Below, piece by piece: positions 8,309 to 17,933 of a DNA stretch of 64,000 nt. The position numbers were made by a program, and so were the translations under genes. Positions within the stretch are counted from its first letter, which is position 1; each line of letters starts with the position of its first letter. Source of the stretch: Endozoicomonas sp965198415 (lineage in GTDB: Bacteria > Pseudomonadota > Gammaproteobacteria > Pseudomonadales > Endozoicomonadaceae); the NCBI GenBank assembly GCA_965198415.1, contig CBDAPN010000028.1:124001-188000 (forward strand), given 5' to 3'. Under the pieces are notes generated by a model. That model saw only the letters and a program-made list of their open reading frames with translations, did not search any database and was not told the DNA's origin.

Positions 8309-8524
8309 ATGCAACAGGACATCCATCCGAATTACAAAGGTATCGAAGTTACCTGCAGTTGCGGTAATAAGATCGAAACGCGCTCTACACTTTGCAAGCC
8401 TCTGAGCATTGAAGTTTGCTCTGCATGCCATCCATTTTATACCGGTACTCAGAAGGTTATGGACACTGGCGGTCGTATTGAGCGCTTCAACAAGCGTTTC
8501 GGTAAGCTGGGTTCTCGCCAGTAA
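8309..8524 (+). CDS. rpmE: 50S ribosomal protein L31
   Basis: L31 bridges the ribosomal subunits. Starting at ATG 8309 (TGAGG 8 bases upstream) gives the expected 71 residues, beginning MQQDIHPNY. Four cysteines (16, 18, 37, 40: CSCG and CSACHPF) show it is the zinc-containing form, typical of a zinc-replete paralogue; no zinc-free second L31 is in the window. GGRIERFNKRF is the conserved C-terminal block. A frame open further upstream (from 8240) is not supported by family length. Followed by a strong terminator. Confidence 0.97.
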   Translation: MQQDIHPNYKGIEVTCSCGNKIETRSTLCKPLSIEVCSACHPFYTGTQKVMDTGGRIERFNKRFGKLGSRQ

Positions 8525-8544
8525 TAACCAAAACGATAGTTTTC

Positions 8545-8578
8545 AAAAAAGGGCGACTGAGTACGGTCGCCCTTTTTT
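8545..8578 (+). terminator. Intrinsic terminator of rpmE
   Basis: A perfect inverted repeat, AAAAAAGGGCGAC at 8545-8557 paired with GTCGCCCTTTTTT at 8566-8578, with an 8-base loop and a run of T at the end, begins 21 bases after the rpmE stop codon. Confidence 0.93.
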
Positions 8579-8672
8579 ATTGGCGGTTAATTTTTTTCGT
8601 TATAACTTGTTCACCTTATATTCATCATATATTCTGATTTATTCAAAATACCGCCCTAATTAGTACAAACTC

Positions 8673-9929
8673 ATGGAAAACAAGCAAGCCGCACTTGATT
8701 ATCACGCTCTTCCGAAACCGGGAAAGATTTCGATTGAGATTTCCACACCTGCCGAAACCGCCACTGATCTATCCCTGGCCTACAGCCCGGGAGTCGCAGA
8801 GCCCGTGCGAGCGATTGCCGAGGATCCGGAAGCAGCCTACCAATATACCGCAAAAGGTAATTTGGTGGCGGTGATCAGTAACGGTTCGGCCATTCTTGGC
8901 CTTGGAAATTTGGGAGCACTGGCCAGTAAACCGGTTATGGAAGGAAAAGCATTGCTTTTCAAAAGGTTTGCCGGAATTGATTCTATTGATATCGAAGTTG
9001 AATCAGAAAGCCCTCAGGCATTTATTGATACCGTAAAACGAATTGCCTGCACGTTTGGTGGCATTAATCTGGAGGATCTTAAAGCACCGGAGTGCTTTGA
9101 GATTGAGCATCGCCTGATTGAAGATTGCGACATTCCGGTTTTTCATGATGACCAACACGGCACCGCCATTGTTACCGCAGCGGCTATGCTGAACGCACTG
9201 GAAATTGCCGGTAAGCCCATTGAGCAGGCGAAGTTGGTTTGCCTCGGAGCCGGCTCGGCGGCCATCGCTTGTGTCAAGTTGCTCACCAGTTGCGGCTTTA
9301 AGGCGGAAAATATCCTGATGCTCGATAGTCGGGGAGTGATTCACTCCGGGCGTAATGACCTCAATCAGTACAAATCAGCCTTTGCTGTGGAGACCGATTG
9401 CCGCACTCTTGACGACGCCATTGATGGTGCAGATGCCTTTCTTGGTGTTTCCGGCGCCAACCTTCTTGCTCCGGAGCAATTAAGCAAAATGGCACCAAAC
9501 CCGATCGTTTTTGCCTGTGCCAATCCGGACCCGGAGATTCGCCCAGAGCTGGCACTGGAAGTGCGTCCTGATGTCATCATGGCCACCGGCCGTTCAGACT
9601 ACCCAAATCAGGTTAATAATGTGTTGGGTTTTCCGTTTATTTTTCGTGGCGCTCTGGATGTTCGGGCTTCACGCATCAATGAAGCGATGAAAATTGCTGC
9701 GGTCAACGCTATTCGTGAGCTGGCCAAAGAGCCGGTTCCCGAAGCGGTGATGCAGGCCTATGGCGGCGTCAGGCTCGGCTTTGGCCCTGGCTATATTATT
9801 CCTAAACCCATGGATGCCCGTCTCTTGGGTCGGGTTTCCGCAGCAGTGGCCAGGGCGGCAGTGGATTCAGGTGTGGCCCGGGCACAATACCCGGCGCATT
9901 ATCCGCTGAACTCGGTAGCGGATGTTTGA
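8673..9929 (+). CDS. maeB: Malic enzyme (NAD(P)-dependent, short form)
   Basis: Oxidatively decarboxylates malate to pyruvate, linking the TCA cycle to gluconeogenesis and NADPH supply. At 418 residues it is the short malic enzyme without the phosphotransacetylase-like C-terminal domain of Escherichia coli MaeB. Visible motifs: YSPGVAEPV near residue 33, metal-site region PVFHDDQHGTAIV around 154-166, and the Rossmann loop LVCLGAGSAAIA near 187-198. The order rpmE-malic enzyme-ponA is as in Pseudomonas. The symbol is by analogy; cofactor preference cannot be read from the sequence. Confidence 0.92.
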   Translation: MENKQAALDYHALPKPGKISIEISTPAETATDLSLAYSPGVAEPVRAIAEDPEAAYQYTAKGNLVAVISNGSAILGLGNLGALASKPVMEGKALLFKRFAGIDSIDIEVESESPQAFIDTVKRIACTFGGINLEDLKAPECFEIEHRLIEDCDIPVFHDDQHGTAIVTAAAMLNALEIAGKPIEQAKLVCLGAGSAAIACVKLLTSCGFKAENILMLDSRGVIHSGRNDLNQYKSAFAVETDCRTLDDAIDGADAFLGVSGANLLAPEQLSKMAPNPIVFACANPDPEIRPELALEVRPDVIMATGRSDYPNQVNNVLGFPFIFRGALDVRASRINEAMKIAAVNAIRELAKEPVPEAVMQAYGGVRLGFGPGYIIPKPMDARLLGRVSAAVARAAVDSGVARAQYPAHYPLNSVADV

Positions 9930-9962
9930 TTTTTGGCGGGCCCCTTAATTGGGGCTGCTGAT

Positions 9963-12404
9963 TTAGAACAGATCCTCCGGTGCAAAAACCTCGTTCACCT
10001 CTGATGGCAGGCTGTCATCGCTCAATTGCTGCGGCGCATGTTCCTGGCGAAAGATTTCAAAAATCGCCTGAGCGTCCCCGGGTTGAGCCAGCTTGCCGGT
10101 CTTTTTCGAGATTTTCAGCGTTACAATGCCTTCCGGTTGAGTGCGTTTACGCTCCCTGAGTCCTGCAAGGGCGGTTTGCATATATTCTGTCCAGATGGGC
10201 AAGGCGGCATTAGCGCCATACTCCCAGCGCCCAAGAGTTGAGTAGTCGTCCATCCCAACCCACACTGCACTTAAAATGTCGGGGTTAAAGCCAACAAACC
10301 AAGCGTCTTTGTTGTCGTTGGTGGTGCCTGTTTTGCCGGCAATGTCGTGGCGCTCAAGTGCTTGAGCTCGCCGCCCGGTGCCTTTCCAGATTACATCGTT
10401 CATGATGTTAGTCATGATGTAATTCACCTGAGGAGACATGACAGGTTTGGCCGCATTGATGGCAGGCTCTTGTGCAACGGCTTCCTCTGGTGGCAAGGCT
10501 ACGGTTTCATCGAGTGTTTGTTCCTTTTGCTGGTTCAGCTCGGCTAAGCAGCTGTGGTTGCAGGCAATGGCGGGCTCTGCCTTGAAATACACGTCGTCGA
10601 TGGTTTCAATGCGCTGAATAAAGTAGGGCGTGATGTGAAATCCGCCATTGGCCAAAACGGCGTATCCGCTGGCAAGCTCAAGGGGTGTCATGGAGACATT
10701 GCCCAATGAGAGCGACAGGTTGCGGCTTAAAGCGTTTTCTTTAAAACCCAGTTGCTTCAGGTATTGAATGGTGTTGTTAATGCCGGTTTGCTGTAGTACC
10801 CGAATGGAAACCAGGTTTCTGGAGCGATACAGTGCTTCGCGCAGGCGCATTGGGCCGTTGAACTTCATGTTGTCGTTGTTGGGGCGCCAGCTGTCTTCCA
10901 GAGCCGCGTCGTCAAACACAATAGGGGCATCATTGATAATTGTGGCGGCGGTCATACCGTTGGCAACGGCGGCGGCATAGATAAATGGTTTAAATGAAGA
11001 ACCTGCTTGGCGTACCGCTTGAGTGGCGCGGTTGTACATGCTGTCGTAGAAGTTGTAGCCGCCAACCAGTGCCAGAATGGCGCCAGTGTCTGGATGCATC
11101 GAAACCAACGCCGACTGCGCCTGAGGCTCCTGCGCCAGACGATAATCGCCGTCTTCAGTCATCCTTACCCAGATTTGGTCACCGGCTTTGAGTATGTCGG
11201 CTGCAGTCTCAGGTGCGTAGCCAAAGCTGTTCACCGATAAAAACGGTTTGGCCCACTCCAGGTTCTCCCAATTTATGGTGGCGGTATCGCCTTGCTTGAG
11301 GCCAATCTCCACACTGTCTTGATCAACCCGGGTGACCATGGCCGGAGTCAGAACGCCCGAAGACGACGTTTTATTGATGCGTTCCTGCCAGCCCTCTTCG
11401 GGTAGGTTGTCAAGCAGGTTGGTGACCGGGCCTTGATAACCGTGACGTTCGTTGTAGGCCATCAGGCCGTTGGCCAAGGCAGCGCTCGCGGCATTTTGCA
11501 GTTTGCTGCTGATGGTCGTGTGAACCCTGAAGCCTTCGGTATAGGTATCCTGACCGTAAAGCTCCAGCATCTGCTGGCGCACCATTTCGGCAACATAAGG
11601 GGCTTCAAGCTCCACTTTAGCCCCGTGATAACTGGCAGTCACTGGCTGATTGACAGCGTGGTCATACTCTTGGGGGGTGACATAACCCAGATCTTTCATG
11701 CGCCTTAAAATCCAGTCGCGGCGAATCATGGCCCGCTGTGGGTCGTTGATCGGGTTGTAGCGGGACGGCGCTTTGGGCAGGCCGGCAATCATGGCAATCT
11801 GAGCCAGATCCAGCTCTTGGATCGATTTGCCGTAATAAACCTGAGCGGCAGCTTCAACACCATAAGAGCGGTTTCCAAGATAAATTTTATTAAGATAGAG
11901 TTCGAAGATTTCGTCTTTGCTCAGTTGCTGTTCAATCTGCAGGGCCAGCAGAATCTCATTAAACTTTCTTGAGAAAACCCGCTCATGGCTCAGGAAGAAG
12001 TTTTTAGCCACTTGCATTGTGATGGTGCTGCCGCCGGACTGGATGCTTCCGGTGCTAACCAGCTGGACAGCTGCGCGTAGCAGGCCCATGATGTCAACAC
12101 CGGGGTGATAGTAGAAACGGTCATCTTCTGCAGCCATGAAGGCTTTGATCATATGGGTTGGGGTGTTTTCAAATTGCACCGGTGTCCTACGCTTCTCGCC
12201 GAACTCGGCAATGAGCTGGTTATCTTGAGAGTAAATACGCAGGGGCGTCTGTAATTTGGCGTCTCGCAGTGATTCCACTGAGGGCAGCGAAGGACTGAGA
12301 TATAAATAGGCACTGCCACTGACAAGCAGCGTTCCACTGGCTACTGTTAGAAGTGACCAGCACAGGAATTTTAAGAAGTTAACCAATTGAACCGACCGTT
12401 TCAT
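9963..12404 (-). CDS. ponA: Penicillin-binding protein 1A (transglycosylase/transpeptidase)
   Basis: Bifunctional class A PBP that polymerises and crosslinks peptidoglycan at the inner membrane. Order of parts: short cytoplasmic tail and membrane anchor (FLKFLCWSLLTVASG), transglycosylase domain with AAEDDRFYYHPGVD and GGSTITMQVAKN, an OB-like insert, then the transpeptidase with SSFKPF (SxxK serine), SRN, and KTGTT. I chose ATG 12404 (MKRSVQLVNF) over the upstream GTG 12437 because PBP1A proteins begin close to the anchor; this gives 813 residues. Divergent from pilM, as in Pseudomonas. Confidence 0.95.
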   Translation of the reverse strand: MKRSVQLVNFLKFLCWSLLTVASGTLLVSGSAYLYLSPSLPSVESLRDAKLQTPLRIYSQDNQLIAEFGEKRRTPVQFENTPTHMIKAFMAAEDDRFYYHPGVDIMGLLRAAVQLVSTGSIQSGGSTITMQVAKNFFLSHERVFSRKFNEILLALQIEQQLSKDEIFELYLNKIYLGNRSYGVEAAAQVYYGKSIQELDLAQIAMIAGLPKAPSRYNPINDPQRAMIRRDWILRRMKDLGYVTPQEYDHAVNQPVTASYHGAKVELEAPYVAEMVRQQMLELYGQDTYTEGFRVHTTISSKLQNAASAALANGLMAYNERHGYQGPVTNLLDNLPEEGWQERINKTSSSGVLTPAMVTRVDQDSVEIGLKQGDTATINWENLEWAKPFLSVNSFGYAPETAADILKAGDQIWVRMTEDGDYRLAQEPQAQSALVSMHPDTGAILALVGGYNFYDSMYNRATQAVRQAGSSFKPFIYAAAVANGMTAATIINDAPIVFDDAALEDSWRPNNDNMKFNGPMRLREALYRSRNLVSIRVLQQTGINNTIQYLKQLGFKENALSRNLSLSLGNVSMTPLELASGYAVLANGGFHITPYFIQRIETIDDVYFKAEPAIACNHSCLAELNQQKEQTLDETVALPPEEAVAQEPAINAAKPVMSPQVNYIMTNIMNDVIWKGTGRRAQALERHDIAGKTGTTNDNKDAWFVGFNPDILSAVWVGMDDYSTLGRWEYGANAALPIWTEYMQTALAGLRERKRTQPEGIVTLKISKKTGKLAQPGDAQAIFEIFRQEHAPQQLSDDSLPSEVNEVFAPEDLF

Positions 12405-12735
12405 GCTGTTAGGACATCCTGATAAAGCGAAGGCCACCGGCTGAAGTAGTGACGTTTAGGAGCCTGATTTTAATAGACAACACGTTGTCGCAGTTTGTTA
12501 AAATCAAGAGATGTCGTCCTGACAGCCGATCGTGACGGGGTATTATAAGGTGAAATAGGGGTGAGCTGAAAATGTGGTTTTCCTGTACATTTTGCTGTTT
12601 TCGAATTTAGTAGGGTTTTCCCTTATAAATCCGTCATTTAGAGTTGGCTCTCAAAACGCTATAATGGCGAAATCTAATAGACTATTATTCAACTGAAGCT
12701 GTTGGTCTTATAACTATTAATCAGGGATTGCACCA
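12405..12735. other. ponA-pilM divergent intergenic region
   Basis: These 331 bases separate divergent ponA and pilM and contain no gene. The pilM-side promoter is described separately; the ponA promoter was not pinned down. Confidence 0.5.
12637..12665 (+). promoter_or_regulatory. Predicted sigma-70 promoter of pilMNOP
   Basis: A perfect TATAAT (-10) at 12660-12665 is preceded, after 17 bases, by TTTAGA at 12637-12642, which matches four of six positions of the -35 consensus. It lies 70 bases before the pilM start. Confidence 0.5.
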
Positions 12736-13800
12736 GTGTTTGGGCTGCTTAAAAACAAATCGAATGCCGTTTTAGGGGTGGATATTAGCTCGACTGCTGT
12801 CAAGGTTCTGGAATTAGGACGAAGTGGCAGTGAGTACAAGGTCGTAGCGTTTAGTGTCGAACCTCTTCCTCCGGGGGCTGTGGTTGAGAACAATATCCAT
12901 GATCTGGATGTAGTGGGTGAAACTGTTGCCAAAGCAGTTTCACACGCTAAAACCAGTCTCAAAACCGCTGCTGTGGCCGTTTCTGGCTCCGCAGTAATCA
13001 CCAAAAACATCGAGATGGACGCTTCTTTAAGTGATGATGAGATGGAAACTCAGATCACGGTTGAGGCGGATCAATACATTCCATATGCCTTGGATGAGGT
13101 CGCCATCGATTTTGAAGTTCAGGGGTTAAACGAGAAAAACCCCGAGCGCGTTGAGGTCTTGCTGGCCGCCTGTCGCAAAGATAATGTCGAGATGCGTGAA
13201 GACGCTCTCAAGCTCGGTGGTCTCAAAGCCAAAATCGTTGATGTGGAAGCCTTTGCTCTGGAGCGGGTTTACGAGTTGATTAATACTCAGTTTAAACTGC
13301 CCAGCGAAGATCCCGTGCTTGCCATTGTTGATATTGGTGCGACAAAAACCACGCTGAACGTTATCAATCAGGGTAAGTCGGTTTATACCCGGGAGCAGTT
13401 GTTTGGTGGACGACAACTGACAGACGAAATCCAGCGCCGCTACGGCTTGACACCAGAAGAAGCAGAGAGTGCCAAGTGTCGGGGAGGCTTGTCTGAGGAT
13501 TATGAACCGGAAGTATTAGACCCGTTTCGTGAAACTGTGGTTCAACAGATCTCACGTTCGCTGCAATTCTTTTTCTCCTCCAGCCAGTTTAACGACGTGG
13601 ATGCCATCGCCTTGGTGGGTGGCTCGGCAGCCATTGAGGGTCTGCCCGAGATGGTCCAGGAAAAACTGGGCACTCCCGCTCAGCTGGTCAACCCTTTTGC
13701 CAGGATGCCCGTGGCTGGTAGAGTTAACAAAGATAAACTGACCAATCAGGCACCATCGTTGATGATTGCCTGCGGCCTTGCCATGAGGAGCTTTGACTGA
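12736..13800 (+). CDS. pilM: Type IV pilus assembly protein PilM
   Basis: Actin-like ATP-binding cytoplasmic protein that forms a ring with the N-terminus of PilN at the base of the pilus machine. The 354-residue product shows LGVDISSTAVKVLEL at about residues 14-28 (phosphate-binding loop), QITVEADQYIP, AIVDIGATKTTLNV near 196-209, and ALVGGSAAIEGL near 294-305, the paired actin-fold nucleotide loops. Start GTG 12736 is preceded by AGGGA. The stop codon overlaps the pilN start by one base (TGATG), so pilM and pilN are coupled. Confidence 0.96.
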   Translation: MFGLLKNKSNAVLGVDISSTAVKVLELGRSGSEYKVVAFSVEPLPPGAVVENNIHDLDVVGETVAKAVSHAKTSLKTAAVAVSGSAVITKNIEMDASLSDDEMETQITVEADQYIPYALDEVAIDFEVQGLNEKNPERVEVLLAACRKDNVEMREDALKLGGLKAKIVDVEAFALERVYELINTQFKLPSEDPVLAIVDIGATKTTLNVINQGKSVYTREQLFGGRQLTDEIQRRYGLTPEEAESAKCRGGLSEDYEPEVLDPFRETVVQQISRSLQFFFSSSQFNDVDAIALVGGSAAIEGLPEMVQEKLGTPAQLVNPFARMPVAGRVNKDKLTNQAPSLMIACGLAMRSFD

Positions 13801-14363
13801 TGGCACGAATTAACCTTTTACCTTGGCGTGAAGAGCTTCGAAAAGAGCGTAAACAGAACTTTATTATTACGTGGTGCATCACGCTTGTGGCGAGCCTCGG
13901 GCTGGTATTTATTGGTGATCTCCATATCAACAGCAACATCAGCCACCAGCAGAGTCGCAATCAGTACCTGCAAGGTGAAATTTCGCAGCTAGCCCAGAAG
14001 ATCACAGAAATTAAGGATCTGAAAGCCAAAAAAGAGCAACTGCTAGAGAGGATGCGGGTTATCCAGAACTTGCAAGGTAACCGGCCAATTATCGTCAGGG
14101 TCTTTGACCAAGTGGCGGGGATTGTACCTGAAGGGGTTTATTTCAAAGAGTTAGCCTTGAAAGGCAACAGCCTTTTTCTGGTTGGAGTTGCTGAATCCAA
14201 TAATCGCATCTCCGCGCTGATGCGCAACTTTGATGGCTCCGAATGGTTTTCTGATTCCAATCTGGCCGCTGTAAGAAAGCTGAATGATAAAAGTCAGCGC
14301 TGGAATGAGTTTGATTTGACGGTTAAACAGGTCAATCCTAATCAGGATGAGGGGGGGCTATGA
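13800..14363 (+). CDS. pilN: Type IV pilus assembly protein PilN
   Basis: Inner-membrane protein whose cytoplasmic N-terminus binds PilM and whose periplasmic part pairs with PilO. The 187-residue protein begins with the PilM-binding motif MARINLLPWREE, has one membrane span at about residues 22-40, then a coiled coil (QLAQKITEIKDLKAKKEQL) and a small periplasmic domain. Overlaps both pilM and pilO starts, as expected for a tightly coupled operon. Confidence 0.96.
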   Translation: MARINLLPWREELRKERKQNFIITWCITLVASLGLVFIGDLHINSNISHQQSRNQYLQGEISQLAQKITEIKDLKAKKEQLLERMRVIQNLQGNRPIIVRVFDQVAGIVPEGVYFKELALKGNSLFLVGVAESNNRISALMRNFDGSEWFSDSNLAAVRKLNDKSQRWNEFDLTVKQVNPNQDEGGL

Positions 14364-14971
14364 GTTTTGCCGAATCGTTGCAAAAGCTGCAGGAAATGGA
14401 CATCAATGATATTGATTTTGACAATATCGGTTCCTGGCCACTTGCTGTTCGTGTAATAGCGTGTGTTTTTACGATGGTACTGGTTTTGGGTTTAGGTTAT
14501 CAGTTCCACCTAACAGGCCTGCAGGATCAATACGAAGCTGCTGCCAGCAAAGAGCAGGATTTGCGCGAGCAATACCGTTTAAAGGCTTTTCAGTCGGCAA
14601 ATCTGGATGCCTATCGCGAACAGATGAACAACATGGAAGAGTCTTTTGGCGCACTGGTCAGACAGCTGCCCAGTGATACTGAGATTCCTGGCCTTTTGGA
14701 GGATATCACCTCTACCGGTCGTTCTGCTGGTTTGCAAATCGAAGAGATCAAGTTGCAGAAGGAAAAAGACAGCCAGTTTTACGTTGAGCAGCCCATCAGT
14801 ATTCAGGTCGAAGGATCCTACCATGATCTTGGCAATTTCGTCAGTGGGGTAGCCAGTCTTTCGCGAATCGTGACTCTGCACGACTTTGAAATTCGACCCG
14901 GCAAGGATGGCCAGTTATTGATGAGTATCCTTGCTAAAACTTACCGTTACAATGATCAGGGGGGGCTATGA
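14360..14971 (+). CDS. pilO: Type IV pilus assembly protein PilO
   Basis: Periplasmic alignment-complex protein anchored in the inner membrane, partner of PilN. The 203-residue product has a cytoplasmic lead (MDINDIDFDNIGSWP), a membrane helix at about residues 30-47, a coiled coil, and a ferredoxin-like domain with GLLEDITSTGRSAGLQIEEI. It starts inside the pilN stop (ATGA) and ends inside the pilP start (ATGA). Confidence 0.96.
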   Translation: MSFAESLQKLQEMDINDIDFDNIGSWPLAVRVIACVFTMVLVLGLGYQFHLTGLQDQYEAAASKEQDLREQYRLKAFQSANLDAYREQMNNMEESFGALVRQLPSDTEIPGLLEDITSTGRSAGLQIEEIKLQKEKDSQFYVEQPISIQVEGSYHDLGNFVSGVASLSRIVTLHDFEIRPGKDGQLLMSILAKTYRYNDQGGL

Positions 14972-15501
14972 TGAAGCATCTTCGACTCATTGTTGCTGCC
15001 AGCGTCTTACTGGCTTTGGCGGGGTGTTCCGAAGGCCCGCGCCAAGGTTATCAGGACATCGACGAATACATGGCAGAAATGAAGGCAAGACCAACCGGAA
15101 AAATTGAACCGCTACCGCAGTTTCAGGCTTATGAGGCGTTTACTTATCAGTCATCTATGATGCGCAGCCCCTTTAAGCAGCCGGTCAAAATTGAGTTGAC
15201 CGATGAACAGAAAAACAGTGACGTCAAACCGGATGAGTACCGTGTTAAGCAGTATCTTGAACAGTTTGAAATTGATGTTTTCCGTCTGGTTGGCTCCCTC
15301 AGTAATGATGAGGGTTTCTGGGCGTTGGTTCGAGGCAAAGAGAGCGTTCATCGAGTACAGGTGGGTGACTACCTTGGCCGAAACCATGGGCGCATTACCT
15401 ACATTGATGAGCAGGAATTGCGTTTAATAGAAATTATTCCCGCAGGCGCAAAATACTGGATTGAACGCCCAAGGGTGCTGCGCTTGAAGGGGGACAGATA
15501 G
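14968..15501 (+). CDS. pilP: Type IV pilus lipoprotein PilP
   Basis: Inner-membrane lipoprotein that connects PilN/PilO to the secretin PilQ. The 177-residue protein has a lipobox LALAGC with the lipidated cysteine at about residue 19, a flexible region, and the C-terminal beta domain (RGKESVHRVQVGDYLGRNHG). Coupled to pilO by an ATGA overlap. Unlike the compact pilMNOP part, pilQ follows only after 368 bases, which is unusual; see the hairpin there. Confidence 0.95.
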   Translation: MMKHLRLIVAASVLLALAGCSEGPRQGYQDIDEYMAEMKARPTGKIEPLPQFQAYEAFTYQSSMMRSPFKQPVKIELTDEQKNSDVKPDEYRVKQYLEQFEIDVFRLVGSLSNDEGFWALVRGKESVHRVQVGDYLGRNHGRITYIDEQELRLIEIIPAGAKYWIERPRVLRLKGDR

Positions 15502-15869
15502 CATTTTTCCGCTTTATATTATGTCCGGTTATGTACCGTAGACTCTTCTGTGAGTCCGGCTCTGTAAGAAGTGGGACGGGTAACACCTTGAAGAATCTAC
15601 GGCTTTTATCTTTTTACTTGTCTTTTGTCGTATTTTAACACCGCATTTTCAGGAAGAGGGTGCATGTTTTGGTCGCGGGCAGCGGATTACTGCTCGTTTT
15701 TTTGCTCGTCCAGTCAGGTCTTTGCTGTGCTATAGTTGAACCGGTTTTCGTGGGGGAAGAGCACGAATCAAGGAAGTGCACAGTGTAAGCCATCATGACA
15801 GAATTGGTTGAATAATTTAATTCAATGCCGATGAAAACAACAACTCCAACTATGAAATGGGTTAGTTAA
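15502..15869. other. pilP-pilQ intergenic region
   Basis: A 368-base gap with no convincing gene inside an operon that is normally nearly gapless. It begins with a large hairpin (15536-15602) and later has A+T-rich DNA that could provide a separate pilQ promoter. No recognised riboswitch consensus was found. Confidence 0.5.
15536..15602 (+). promoter_or_regulatory. Long hairpin between pilP and pilQ
   Basis: CCGTAGACTCTTC (15536-15548) pairs with GAAGAATCTACGG (15590-15602) with one mismatch, enclosing 41 bases that can form an inner GTCC/GGAC helix. A T-rich stretch (CTTTTATCTTTTTAC) follows. It could be a terminator/attenuator or a structured leader of pilQ. Seen directly; role inferred. 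Confidence 0.5.
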
Positions 15870-17903
15870 ATGAATATTGGTTCCCTGTTGCAGGCAACTG
15901 CCCTTCGCAGGCTTTTGTTTGCCCTTATGGCAATTTTGCCCGTTTTCGCCTGGGGCGTCACCCTGAAGAACATGGACGTATCGGCATTGCCCGGTGACAT
16001 GGTTGAACTGCGTTTGACCTTTGATGGCGAGGCTCCCGTTGCTCACGGTTACAGCATCGAAAAACCGCCGCGAATCTCCATTGACTTACCTTTCACTCGC
16101 AGTGAGCTGCCTAAGTACAATGAAATTGGTTTCAATAATGCCGACAGCGTCACAGTACTTGAAGTCGGTGATAGAACCCGTTTGGTAATCAATCTGGAGG
16201 AGCCAACACGGTTCACCACTCAGTCCGGCGGGCGGATGCTGAGCATCTACCTCGGAGATGGTAATAAGGCACCTGCGCCTCAGCGGGCATTATCCTCCGG
16301 TCAGAATGCGGCCAATACCAGCAGTGGTATTACCGATATCGACTTTCAGCGTGGAGATGATGGTGAGGGTAAGGTCGTTATCGCCCTGGCTGATGCCAAA
16401 GTGCCCATGGATATGAATGAGCAGGGCGGTCGCATCTATTTGGAGTTTCAGGGTGAAGTTCTGCCACCCAAGTTGAGGAACCGCCTTGACGTTATTGACT
16501 TCGCTACGGCGGTGAAGTTTATTGATGCAAAATTTGAAGATGGTAAAAGTATTATCATCATTGAGCCTAAGGGTGAGTTTGAGTACCTGGCCTATCAAAC
16601 CGACAACTTACTGACCGTCAGTGTCAAGACACCGAACAAGAAAGAGCAGACTCGCAGAAACTCCGGCCTTTCCTATAAAGGCGATAAGCTCTCATTAAAC
16701 TTTCAGGACATTGAAGTTCGTTCGGTACTGCAGCTGATTGCAGACTTCACGGACCTTAATCTGGTGGCCTCAGATACCGTAGGCGGTAACGTAACCCTGC
16801 GTTTACAAAATGTGCCTTGGGATCAGGCACTGGATATTGTGCTCAAAGCCAAAGGTCTGGACAAACGGCTCGAAGGCAATGTGCTGACCGTTGCTCCTGC
16901 TGCCGAAATTGCGGCCCGGGAGCGTGAGCAGCTGGAAAACCAAAAACAGATCCGTGAGCTGGCTCCCGTCTACACCGACCTTGTACAGATCAACTACGCT
17001 GACGCCGCAGAAATCGCCAAAGTGTTGCAGGGCGATAGCGACGCCAGCTTGCTCACTGACAGAGGCTCTGTGCAAGTGGTCTCTAGAACCAACAGCCTGC
17101 TAATCAAGGATACCCAGCAAAAGCTGGACGAATTGCGTGCGCTGATTGAGCAGCTGGATATTCCCATCCGCCAAGTAATGATTGAGGCTCGCATAGTTAC
17201 CCTCAGCTCCAACTTTAAAGAGGAGTTAGGGGTTAAATGGAGTGGTAAAAAACGGGTTGATAACTCTACGGGCAAAGGTCGGGACGTGACGATAGGTGGT
17301 GGCAAAAGTGGGGATGTATTTACCGACCTTGGGGTAACCGGAGGTGCTTCGAGCGCACTGTCTATTGGTTTTTCTACCAACGGTGGCACAATACTAAACC
17401 TTCAGTTGTCCGCACTGTTGAGCGACGGTGGTGGTGAGGTGATATCGCAACCAAAAGTCATTACCGCAGACAAAAAAACCGCAGTCATCAAATCCGGTAA
17501 AGAGATCCCCTACGAAGAAAAAACCTCCAGCGGGGCAACTGCGGTGGCGTTTAAAGACGCGGTACTTGGTTTGGAGGTTACGCCCCAAATTACGCCTGAT
17601 GGTCGAGTCATCATGGACATCAAAATTAATAATGACGATACCACCAACGAGGCATCGAATAACGTGCCCATTATCTCCACTAACGAGATCACCACTCAGG
17701 TGCTGGTTGAAGATGGTGAGACAGTCGTGCTTGGTGGCGTTTTCAAACAGAGTAAAACCAAAGGGGAGGCGAAAGTACCGGTACTCGGTGACATCCCATA
17801 CGTAGGCGCACTGTTTCGAAACAAAACCGAAAGTGATGTCAAAGAGGAGCTGTTGGTCTTTATCACGCCTAGAATTATAAACGAGCAAGTTTCACTGCGT
17901 TAG
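15870..17903 (+). CDS. pilQ: Type IV pilus secretin PilQ
   Basis: Outer-membrane secretin through which the pilus fibre exits. The 677-residue protein has an N-terminal signal peptide (about residues 1-28), AMIN domains for peptidoglycan binding (ISIDLPFTRSELP and a second one near 150-250), the N0/STN domain (LSLNFQDIEVRSVLQLIADF near 274-293), the N1 domain (YADAAEIAKVLQGD), and the secretin core ending in TQVLVEDGETVVLGGVF and GDIPYVGALFRNK, followed by LLVFITPRII. Length and order are normal. A strong terminator follows. Confidence 0.97.
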   Translation: MNIGSLLQATALRRLLFALMAILPVFAWGVTLKNMDVSALPGDMVELRLTFDGEAPVAHGYSIEKPPRISIDLPFTRSELPKYNEIGFNNADSVTVLEVGDRTRLVINLEEPTRFTTQSGGRMLSIYLGDGNKAPAPQRALSSGQNAANTSSGITDIDFQRGDDGEGKVVIALADAKVPMDMNEQGGRIYLEFQGEVLPPKLRNRLDVIDFATAVKFIDAKFEDGKSIIIIEPKGEFEYLAYQTDNLLTVSVKTPNKKEQTRRNSGLSYKGDKLSLNFQDIEVRSVLQLIADFTDLNLVASDTVGGNVTLRLQNVPWDQALDIVLKAKGLDKRLEGNVLTVAPAAEIAAREREQLENQKQIRELAPVYTDLVQINYADAAEIAKVLQGDSDASLLTDRGSVQVVSRTNSLLIKDTQQKLDELRALIEQLDIPIRQVMIEARIVTLSSNFKEELGVKWSGKKRVDNSTGKGRDVTIGGGKSGDVFTDLGVTGGASSALSIGFSTNGGTILNLQLSALLSDGGGEVISQPKVITADKKTAVIKSGKEIPYEEKTSSGATAVAFKDAVLGLEVTPQITPDGRVIMDIKINNDDTTNEASNNVPIISTNEITTQVLVEDGETVVLGGVFKQSKTKGEAKVPVLGDIPYVGALFRNKTESDVKEELLVFITPRIINEQVSLR

Positions 17904-17933
17904 ACTGTACCTATAAAGGTTTGGATTCTACAG

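Noticed and set aside
9935..9960. Hairpin between convergent maeB and ponA as a bidirectional terminator
   Set aside because: Six-base stem (GGCCCC/GGGGCT) with one G-T pair and no T-run; not enough to call.
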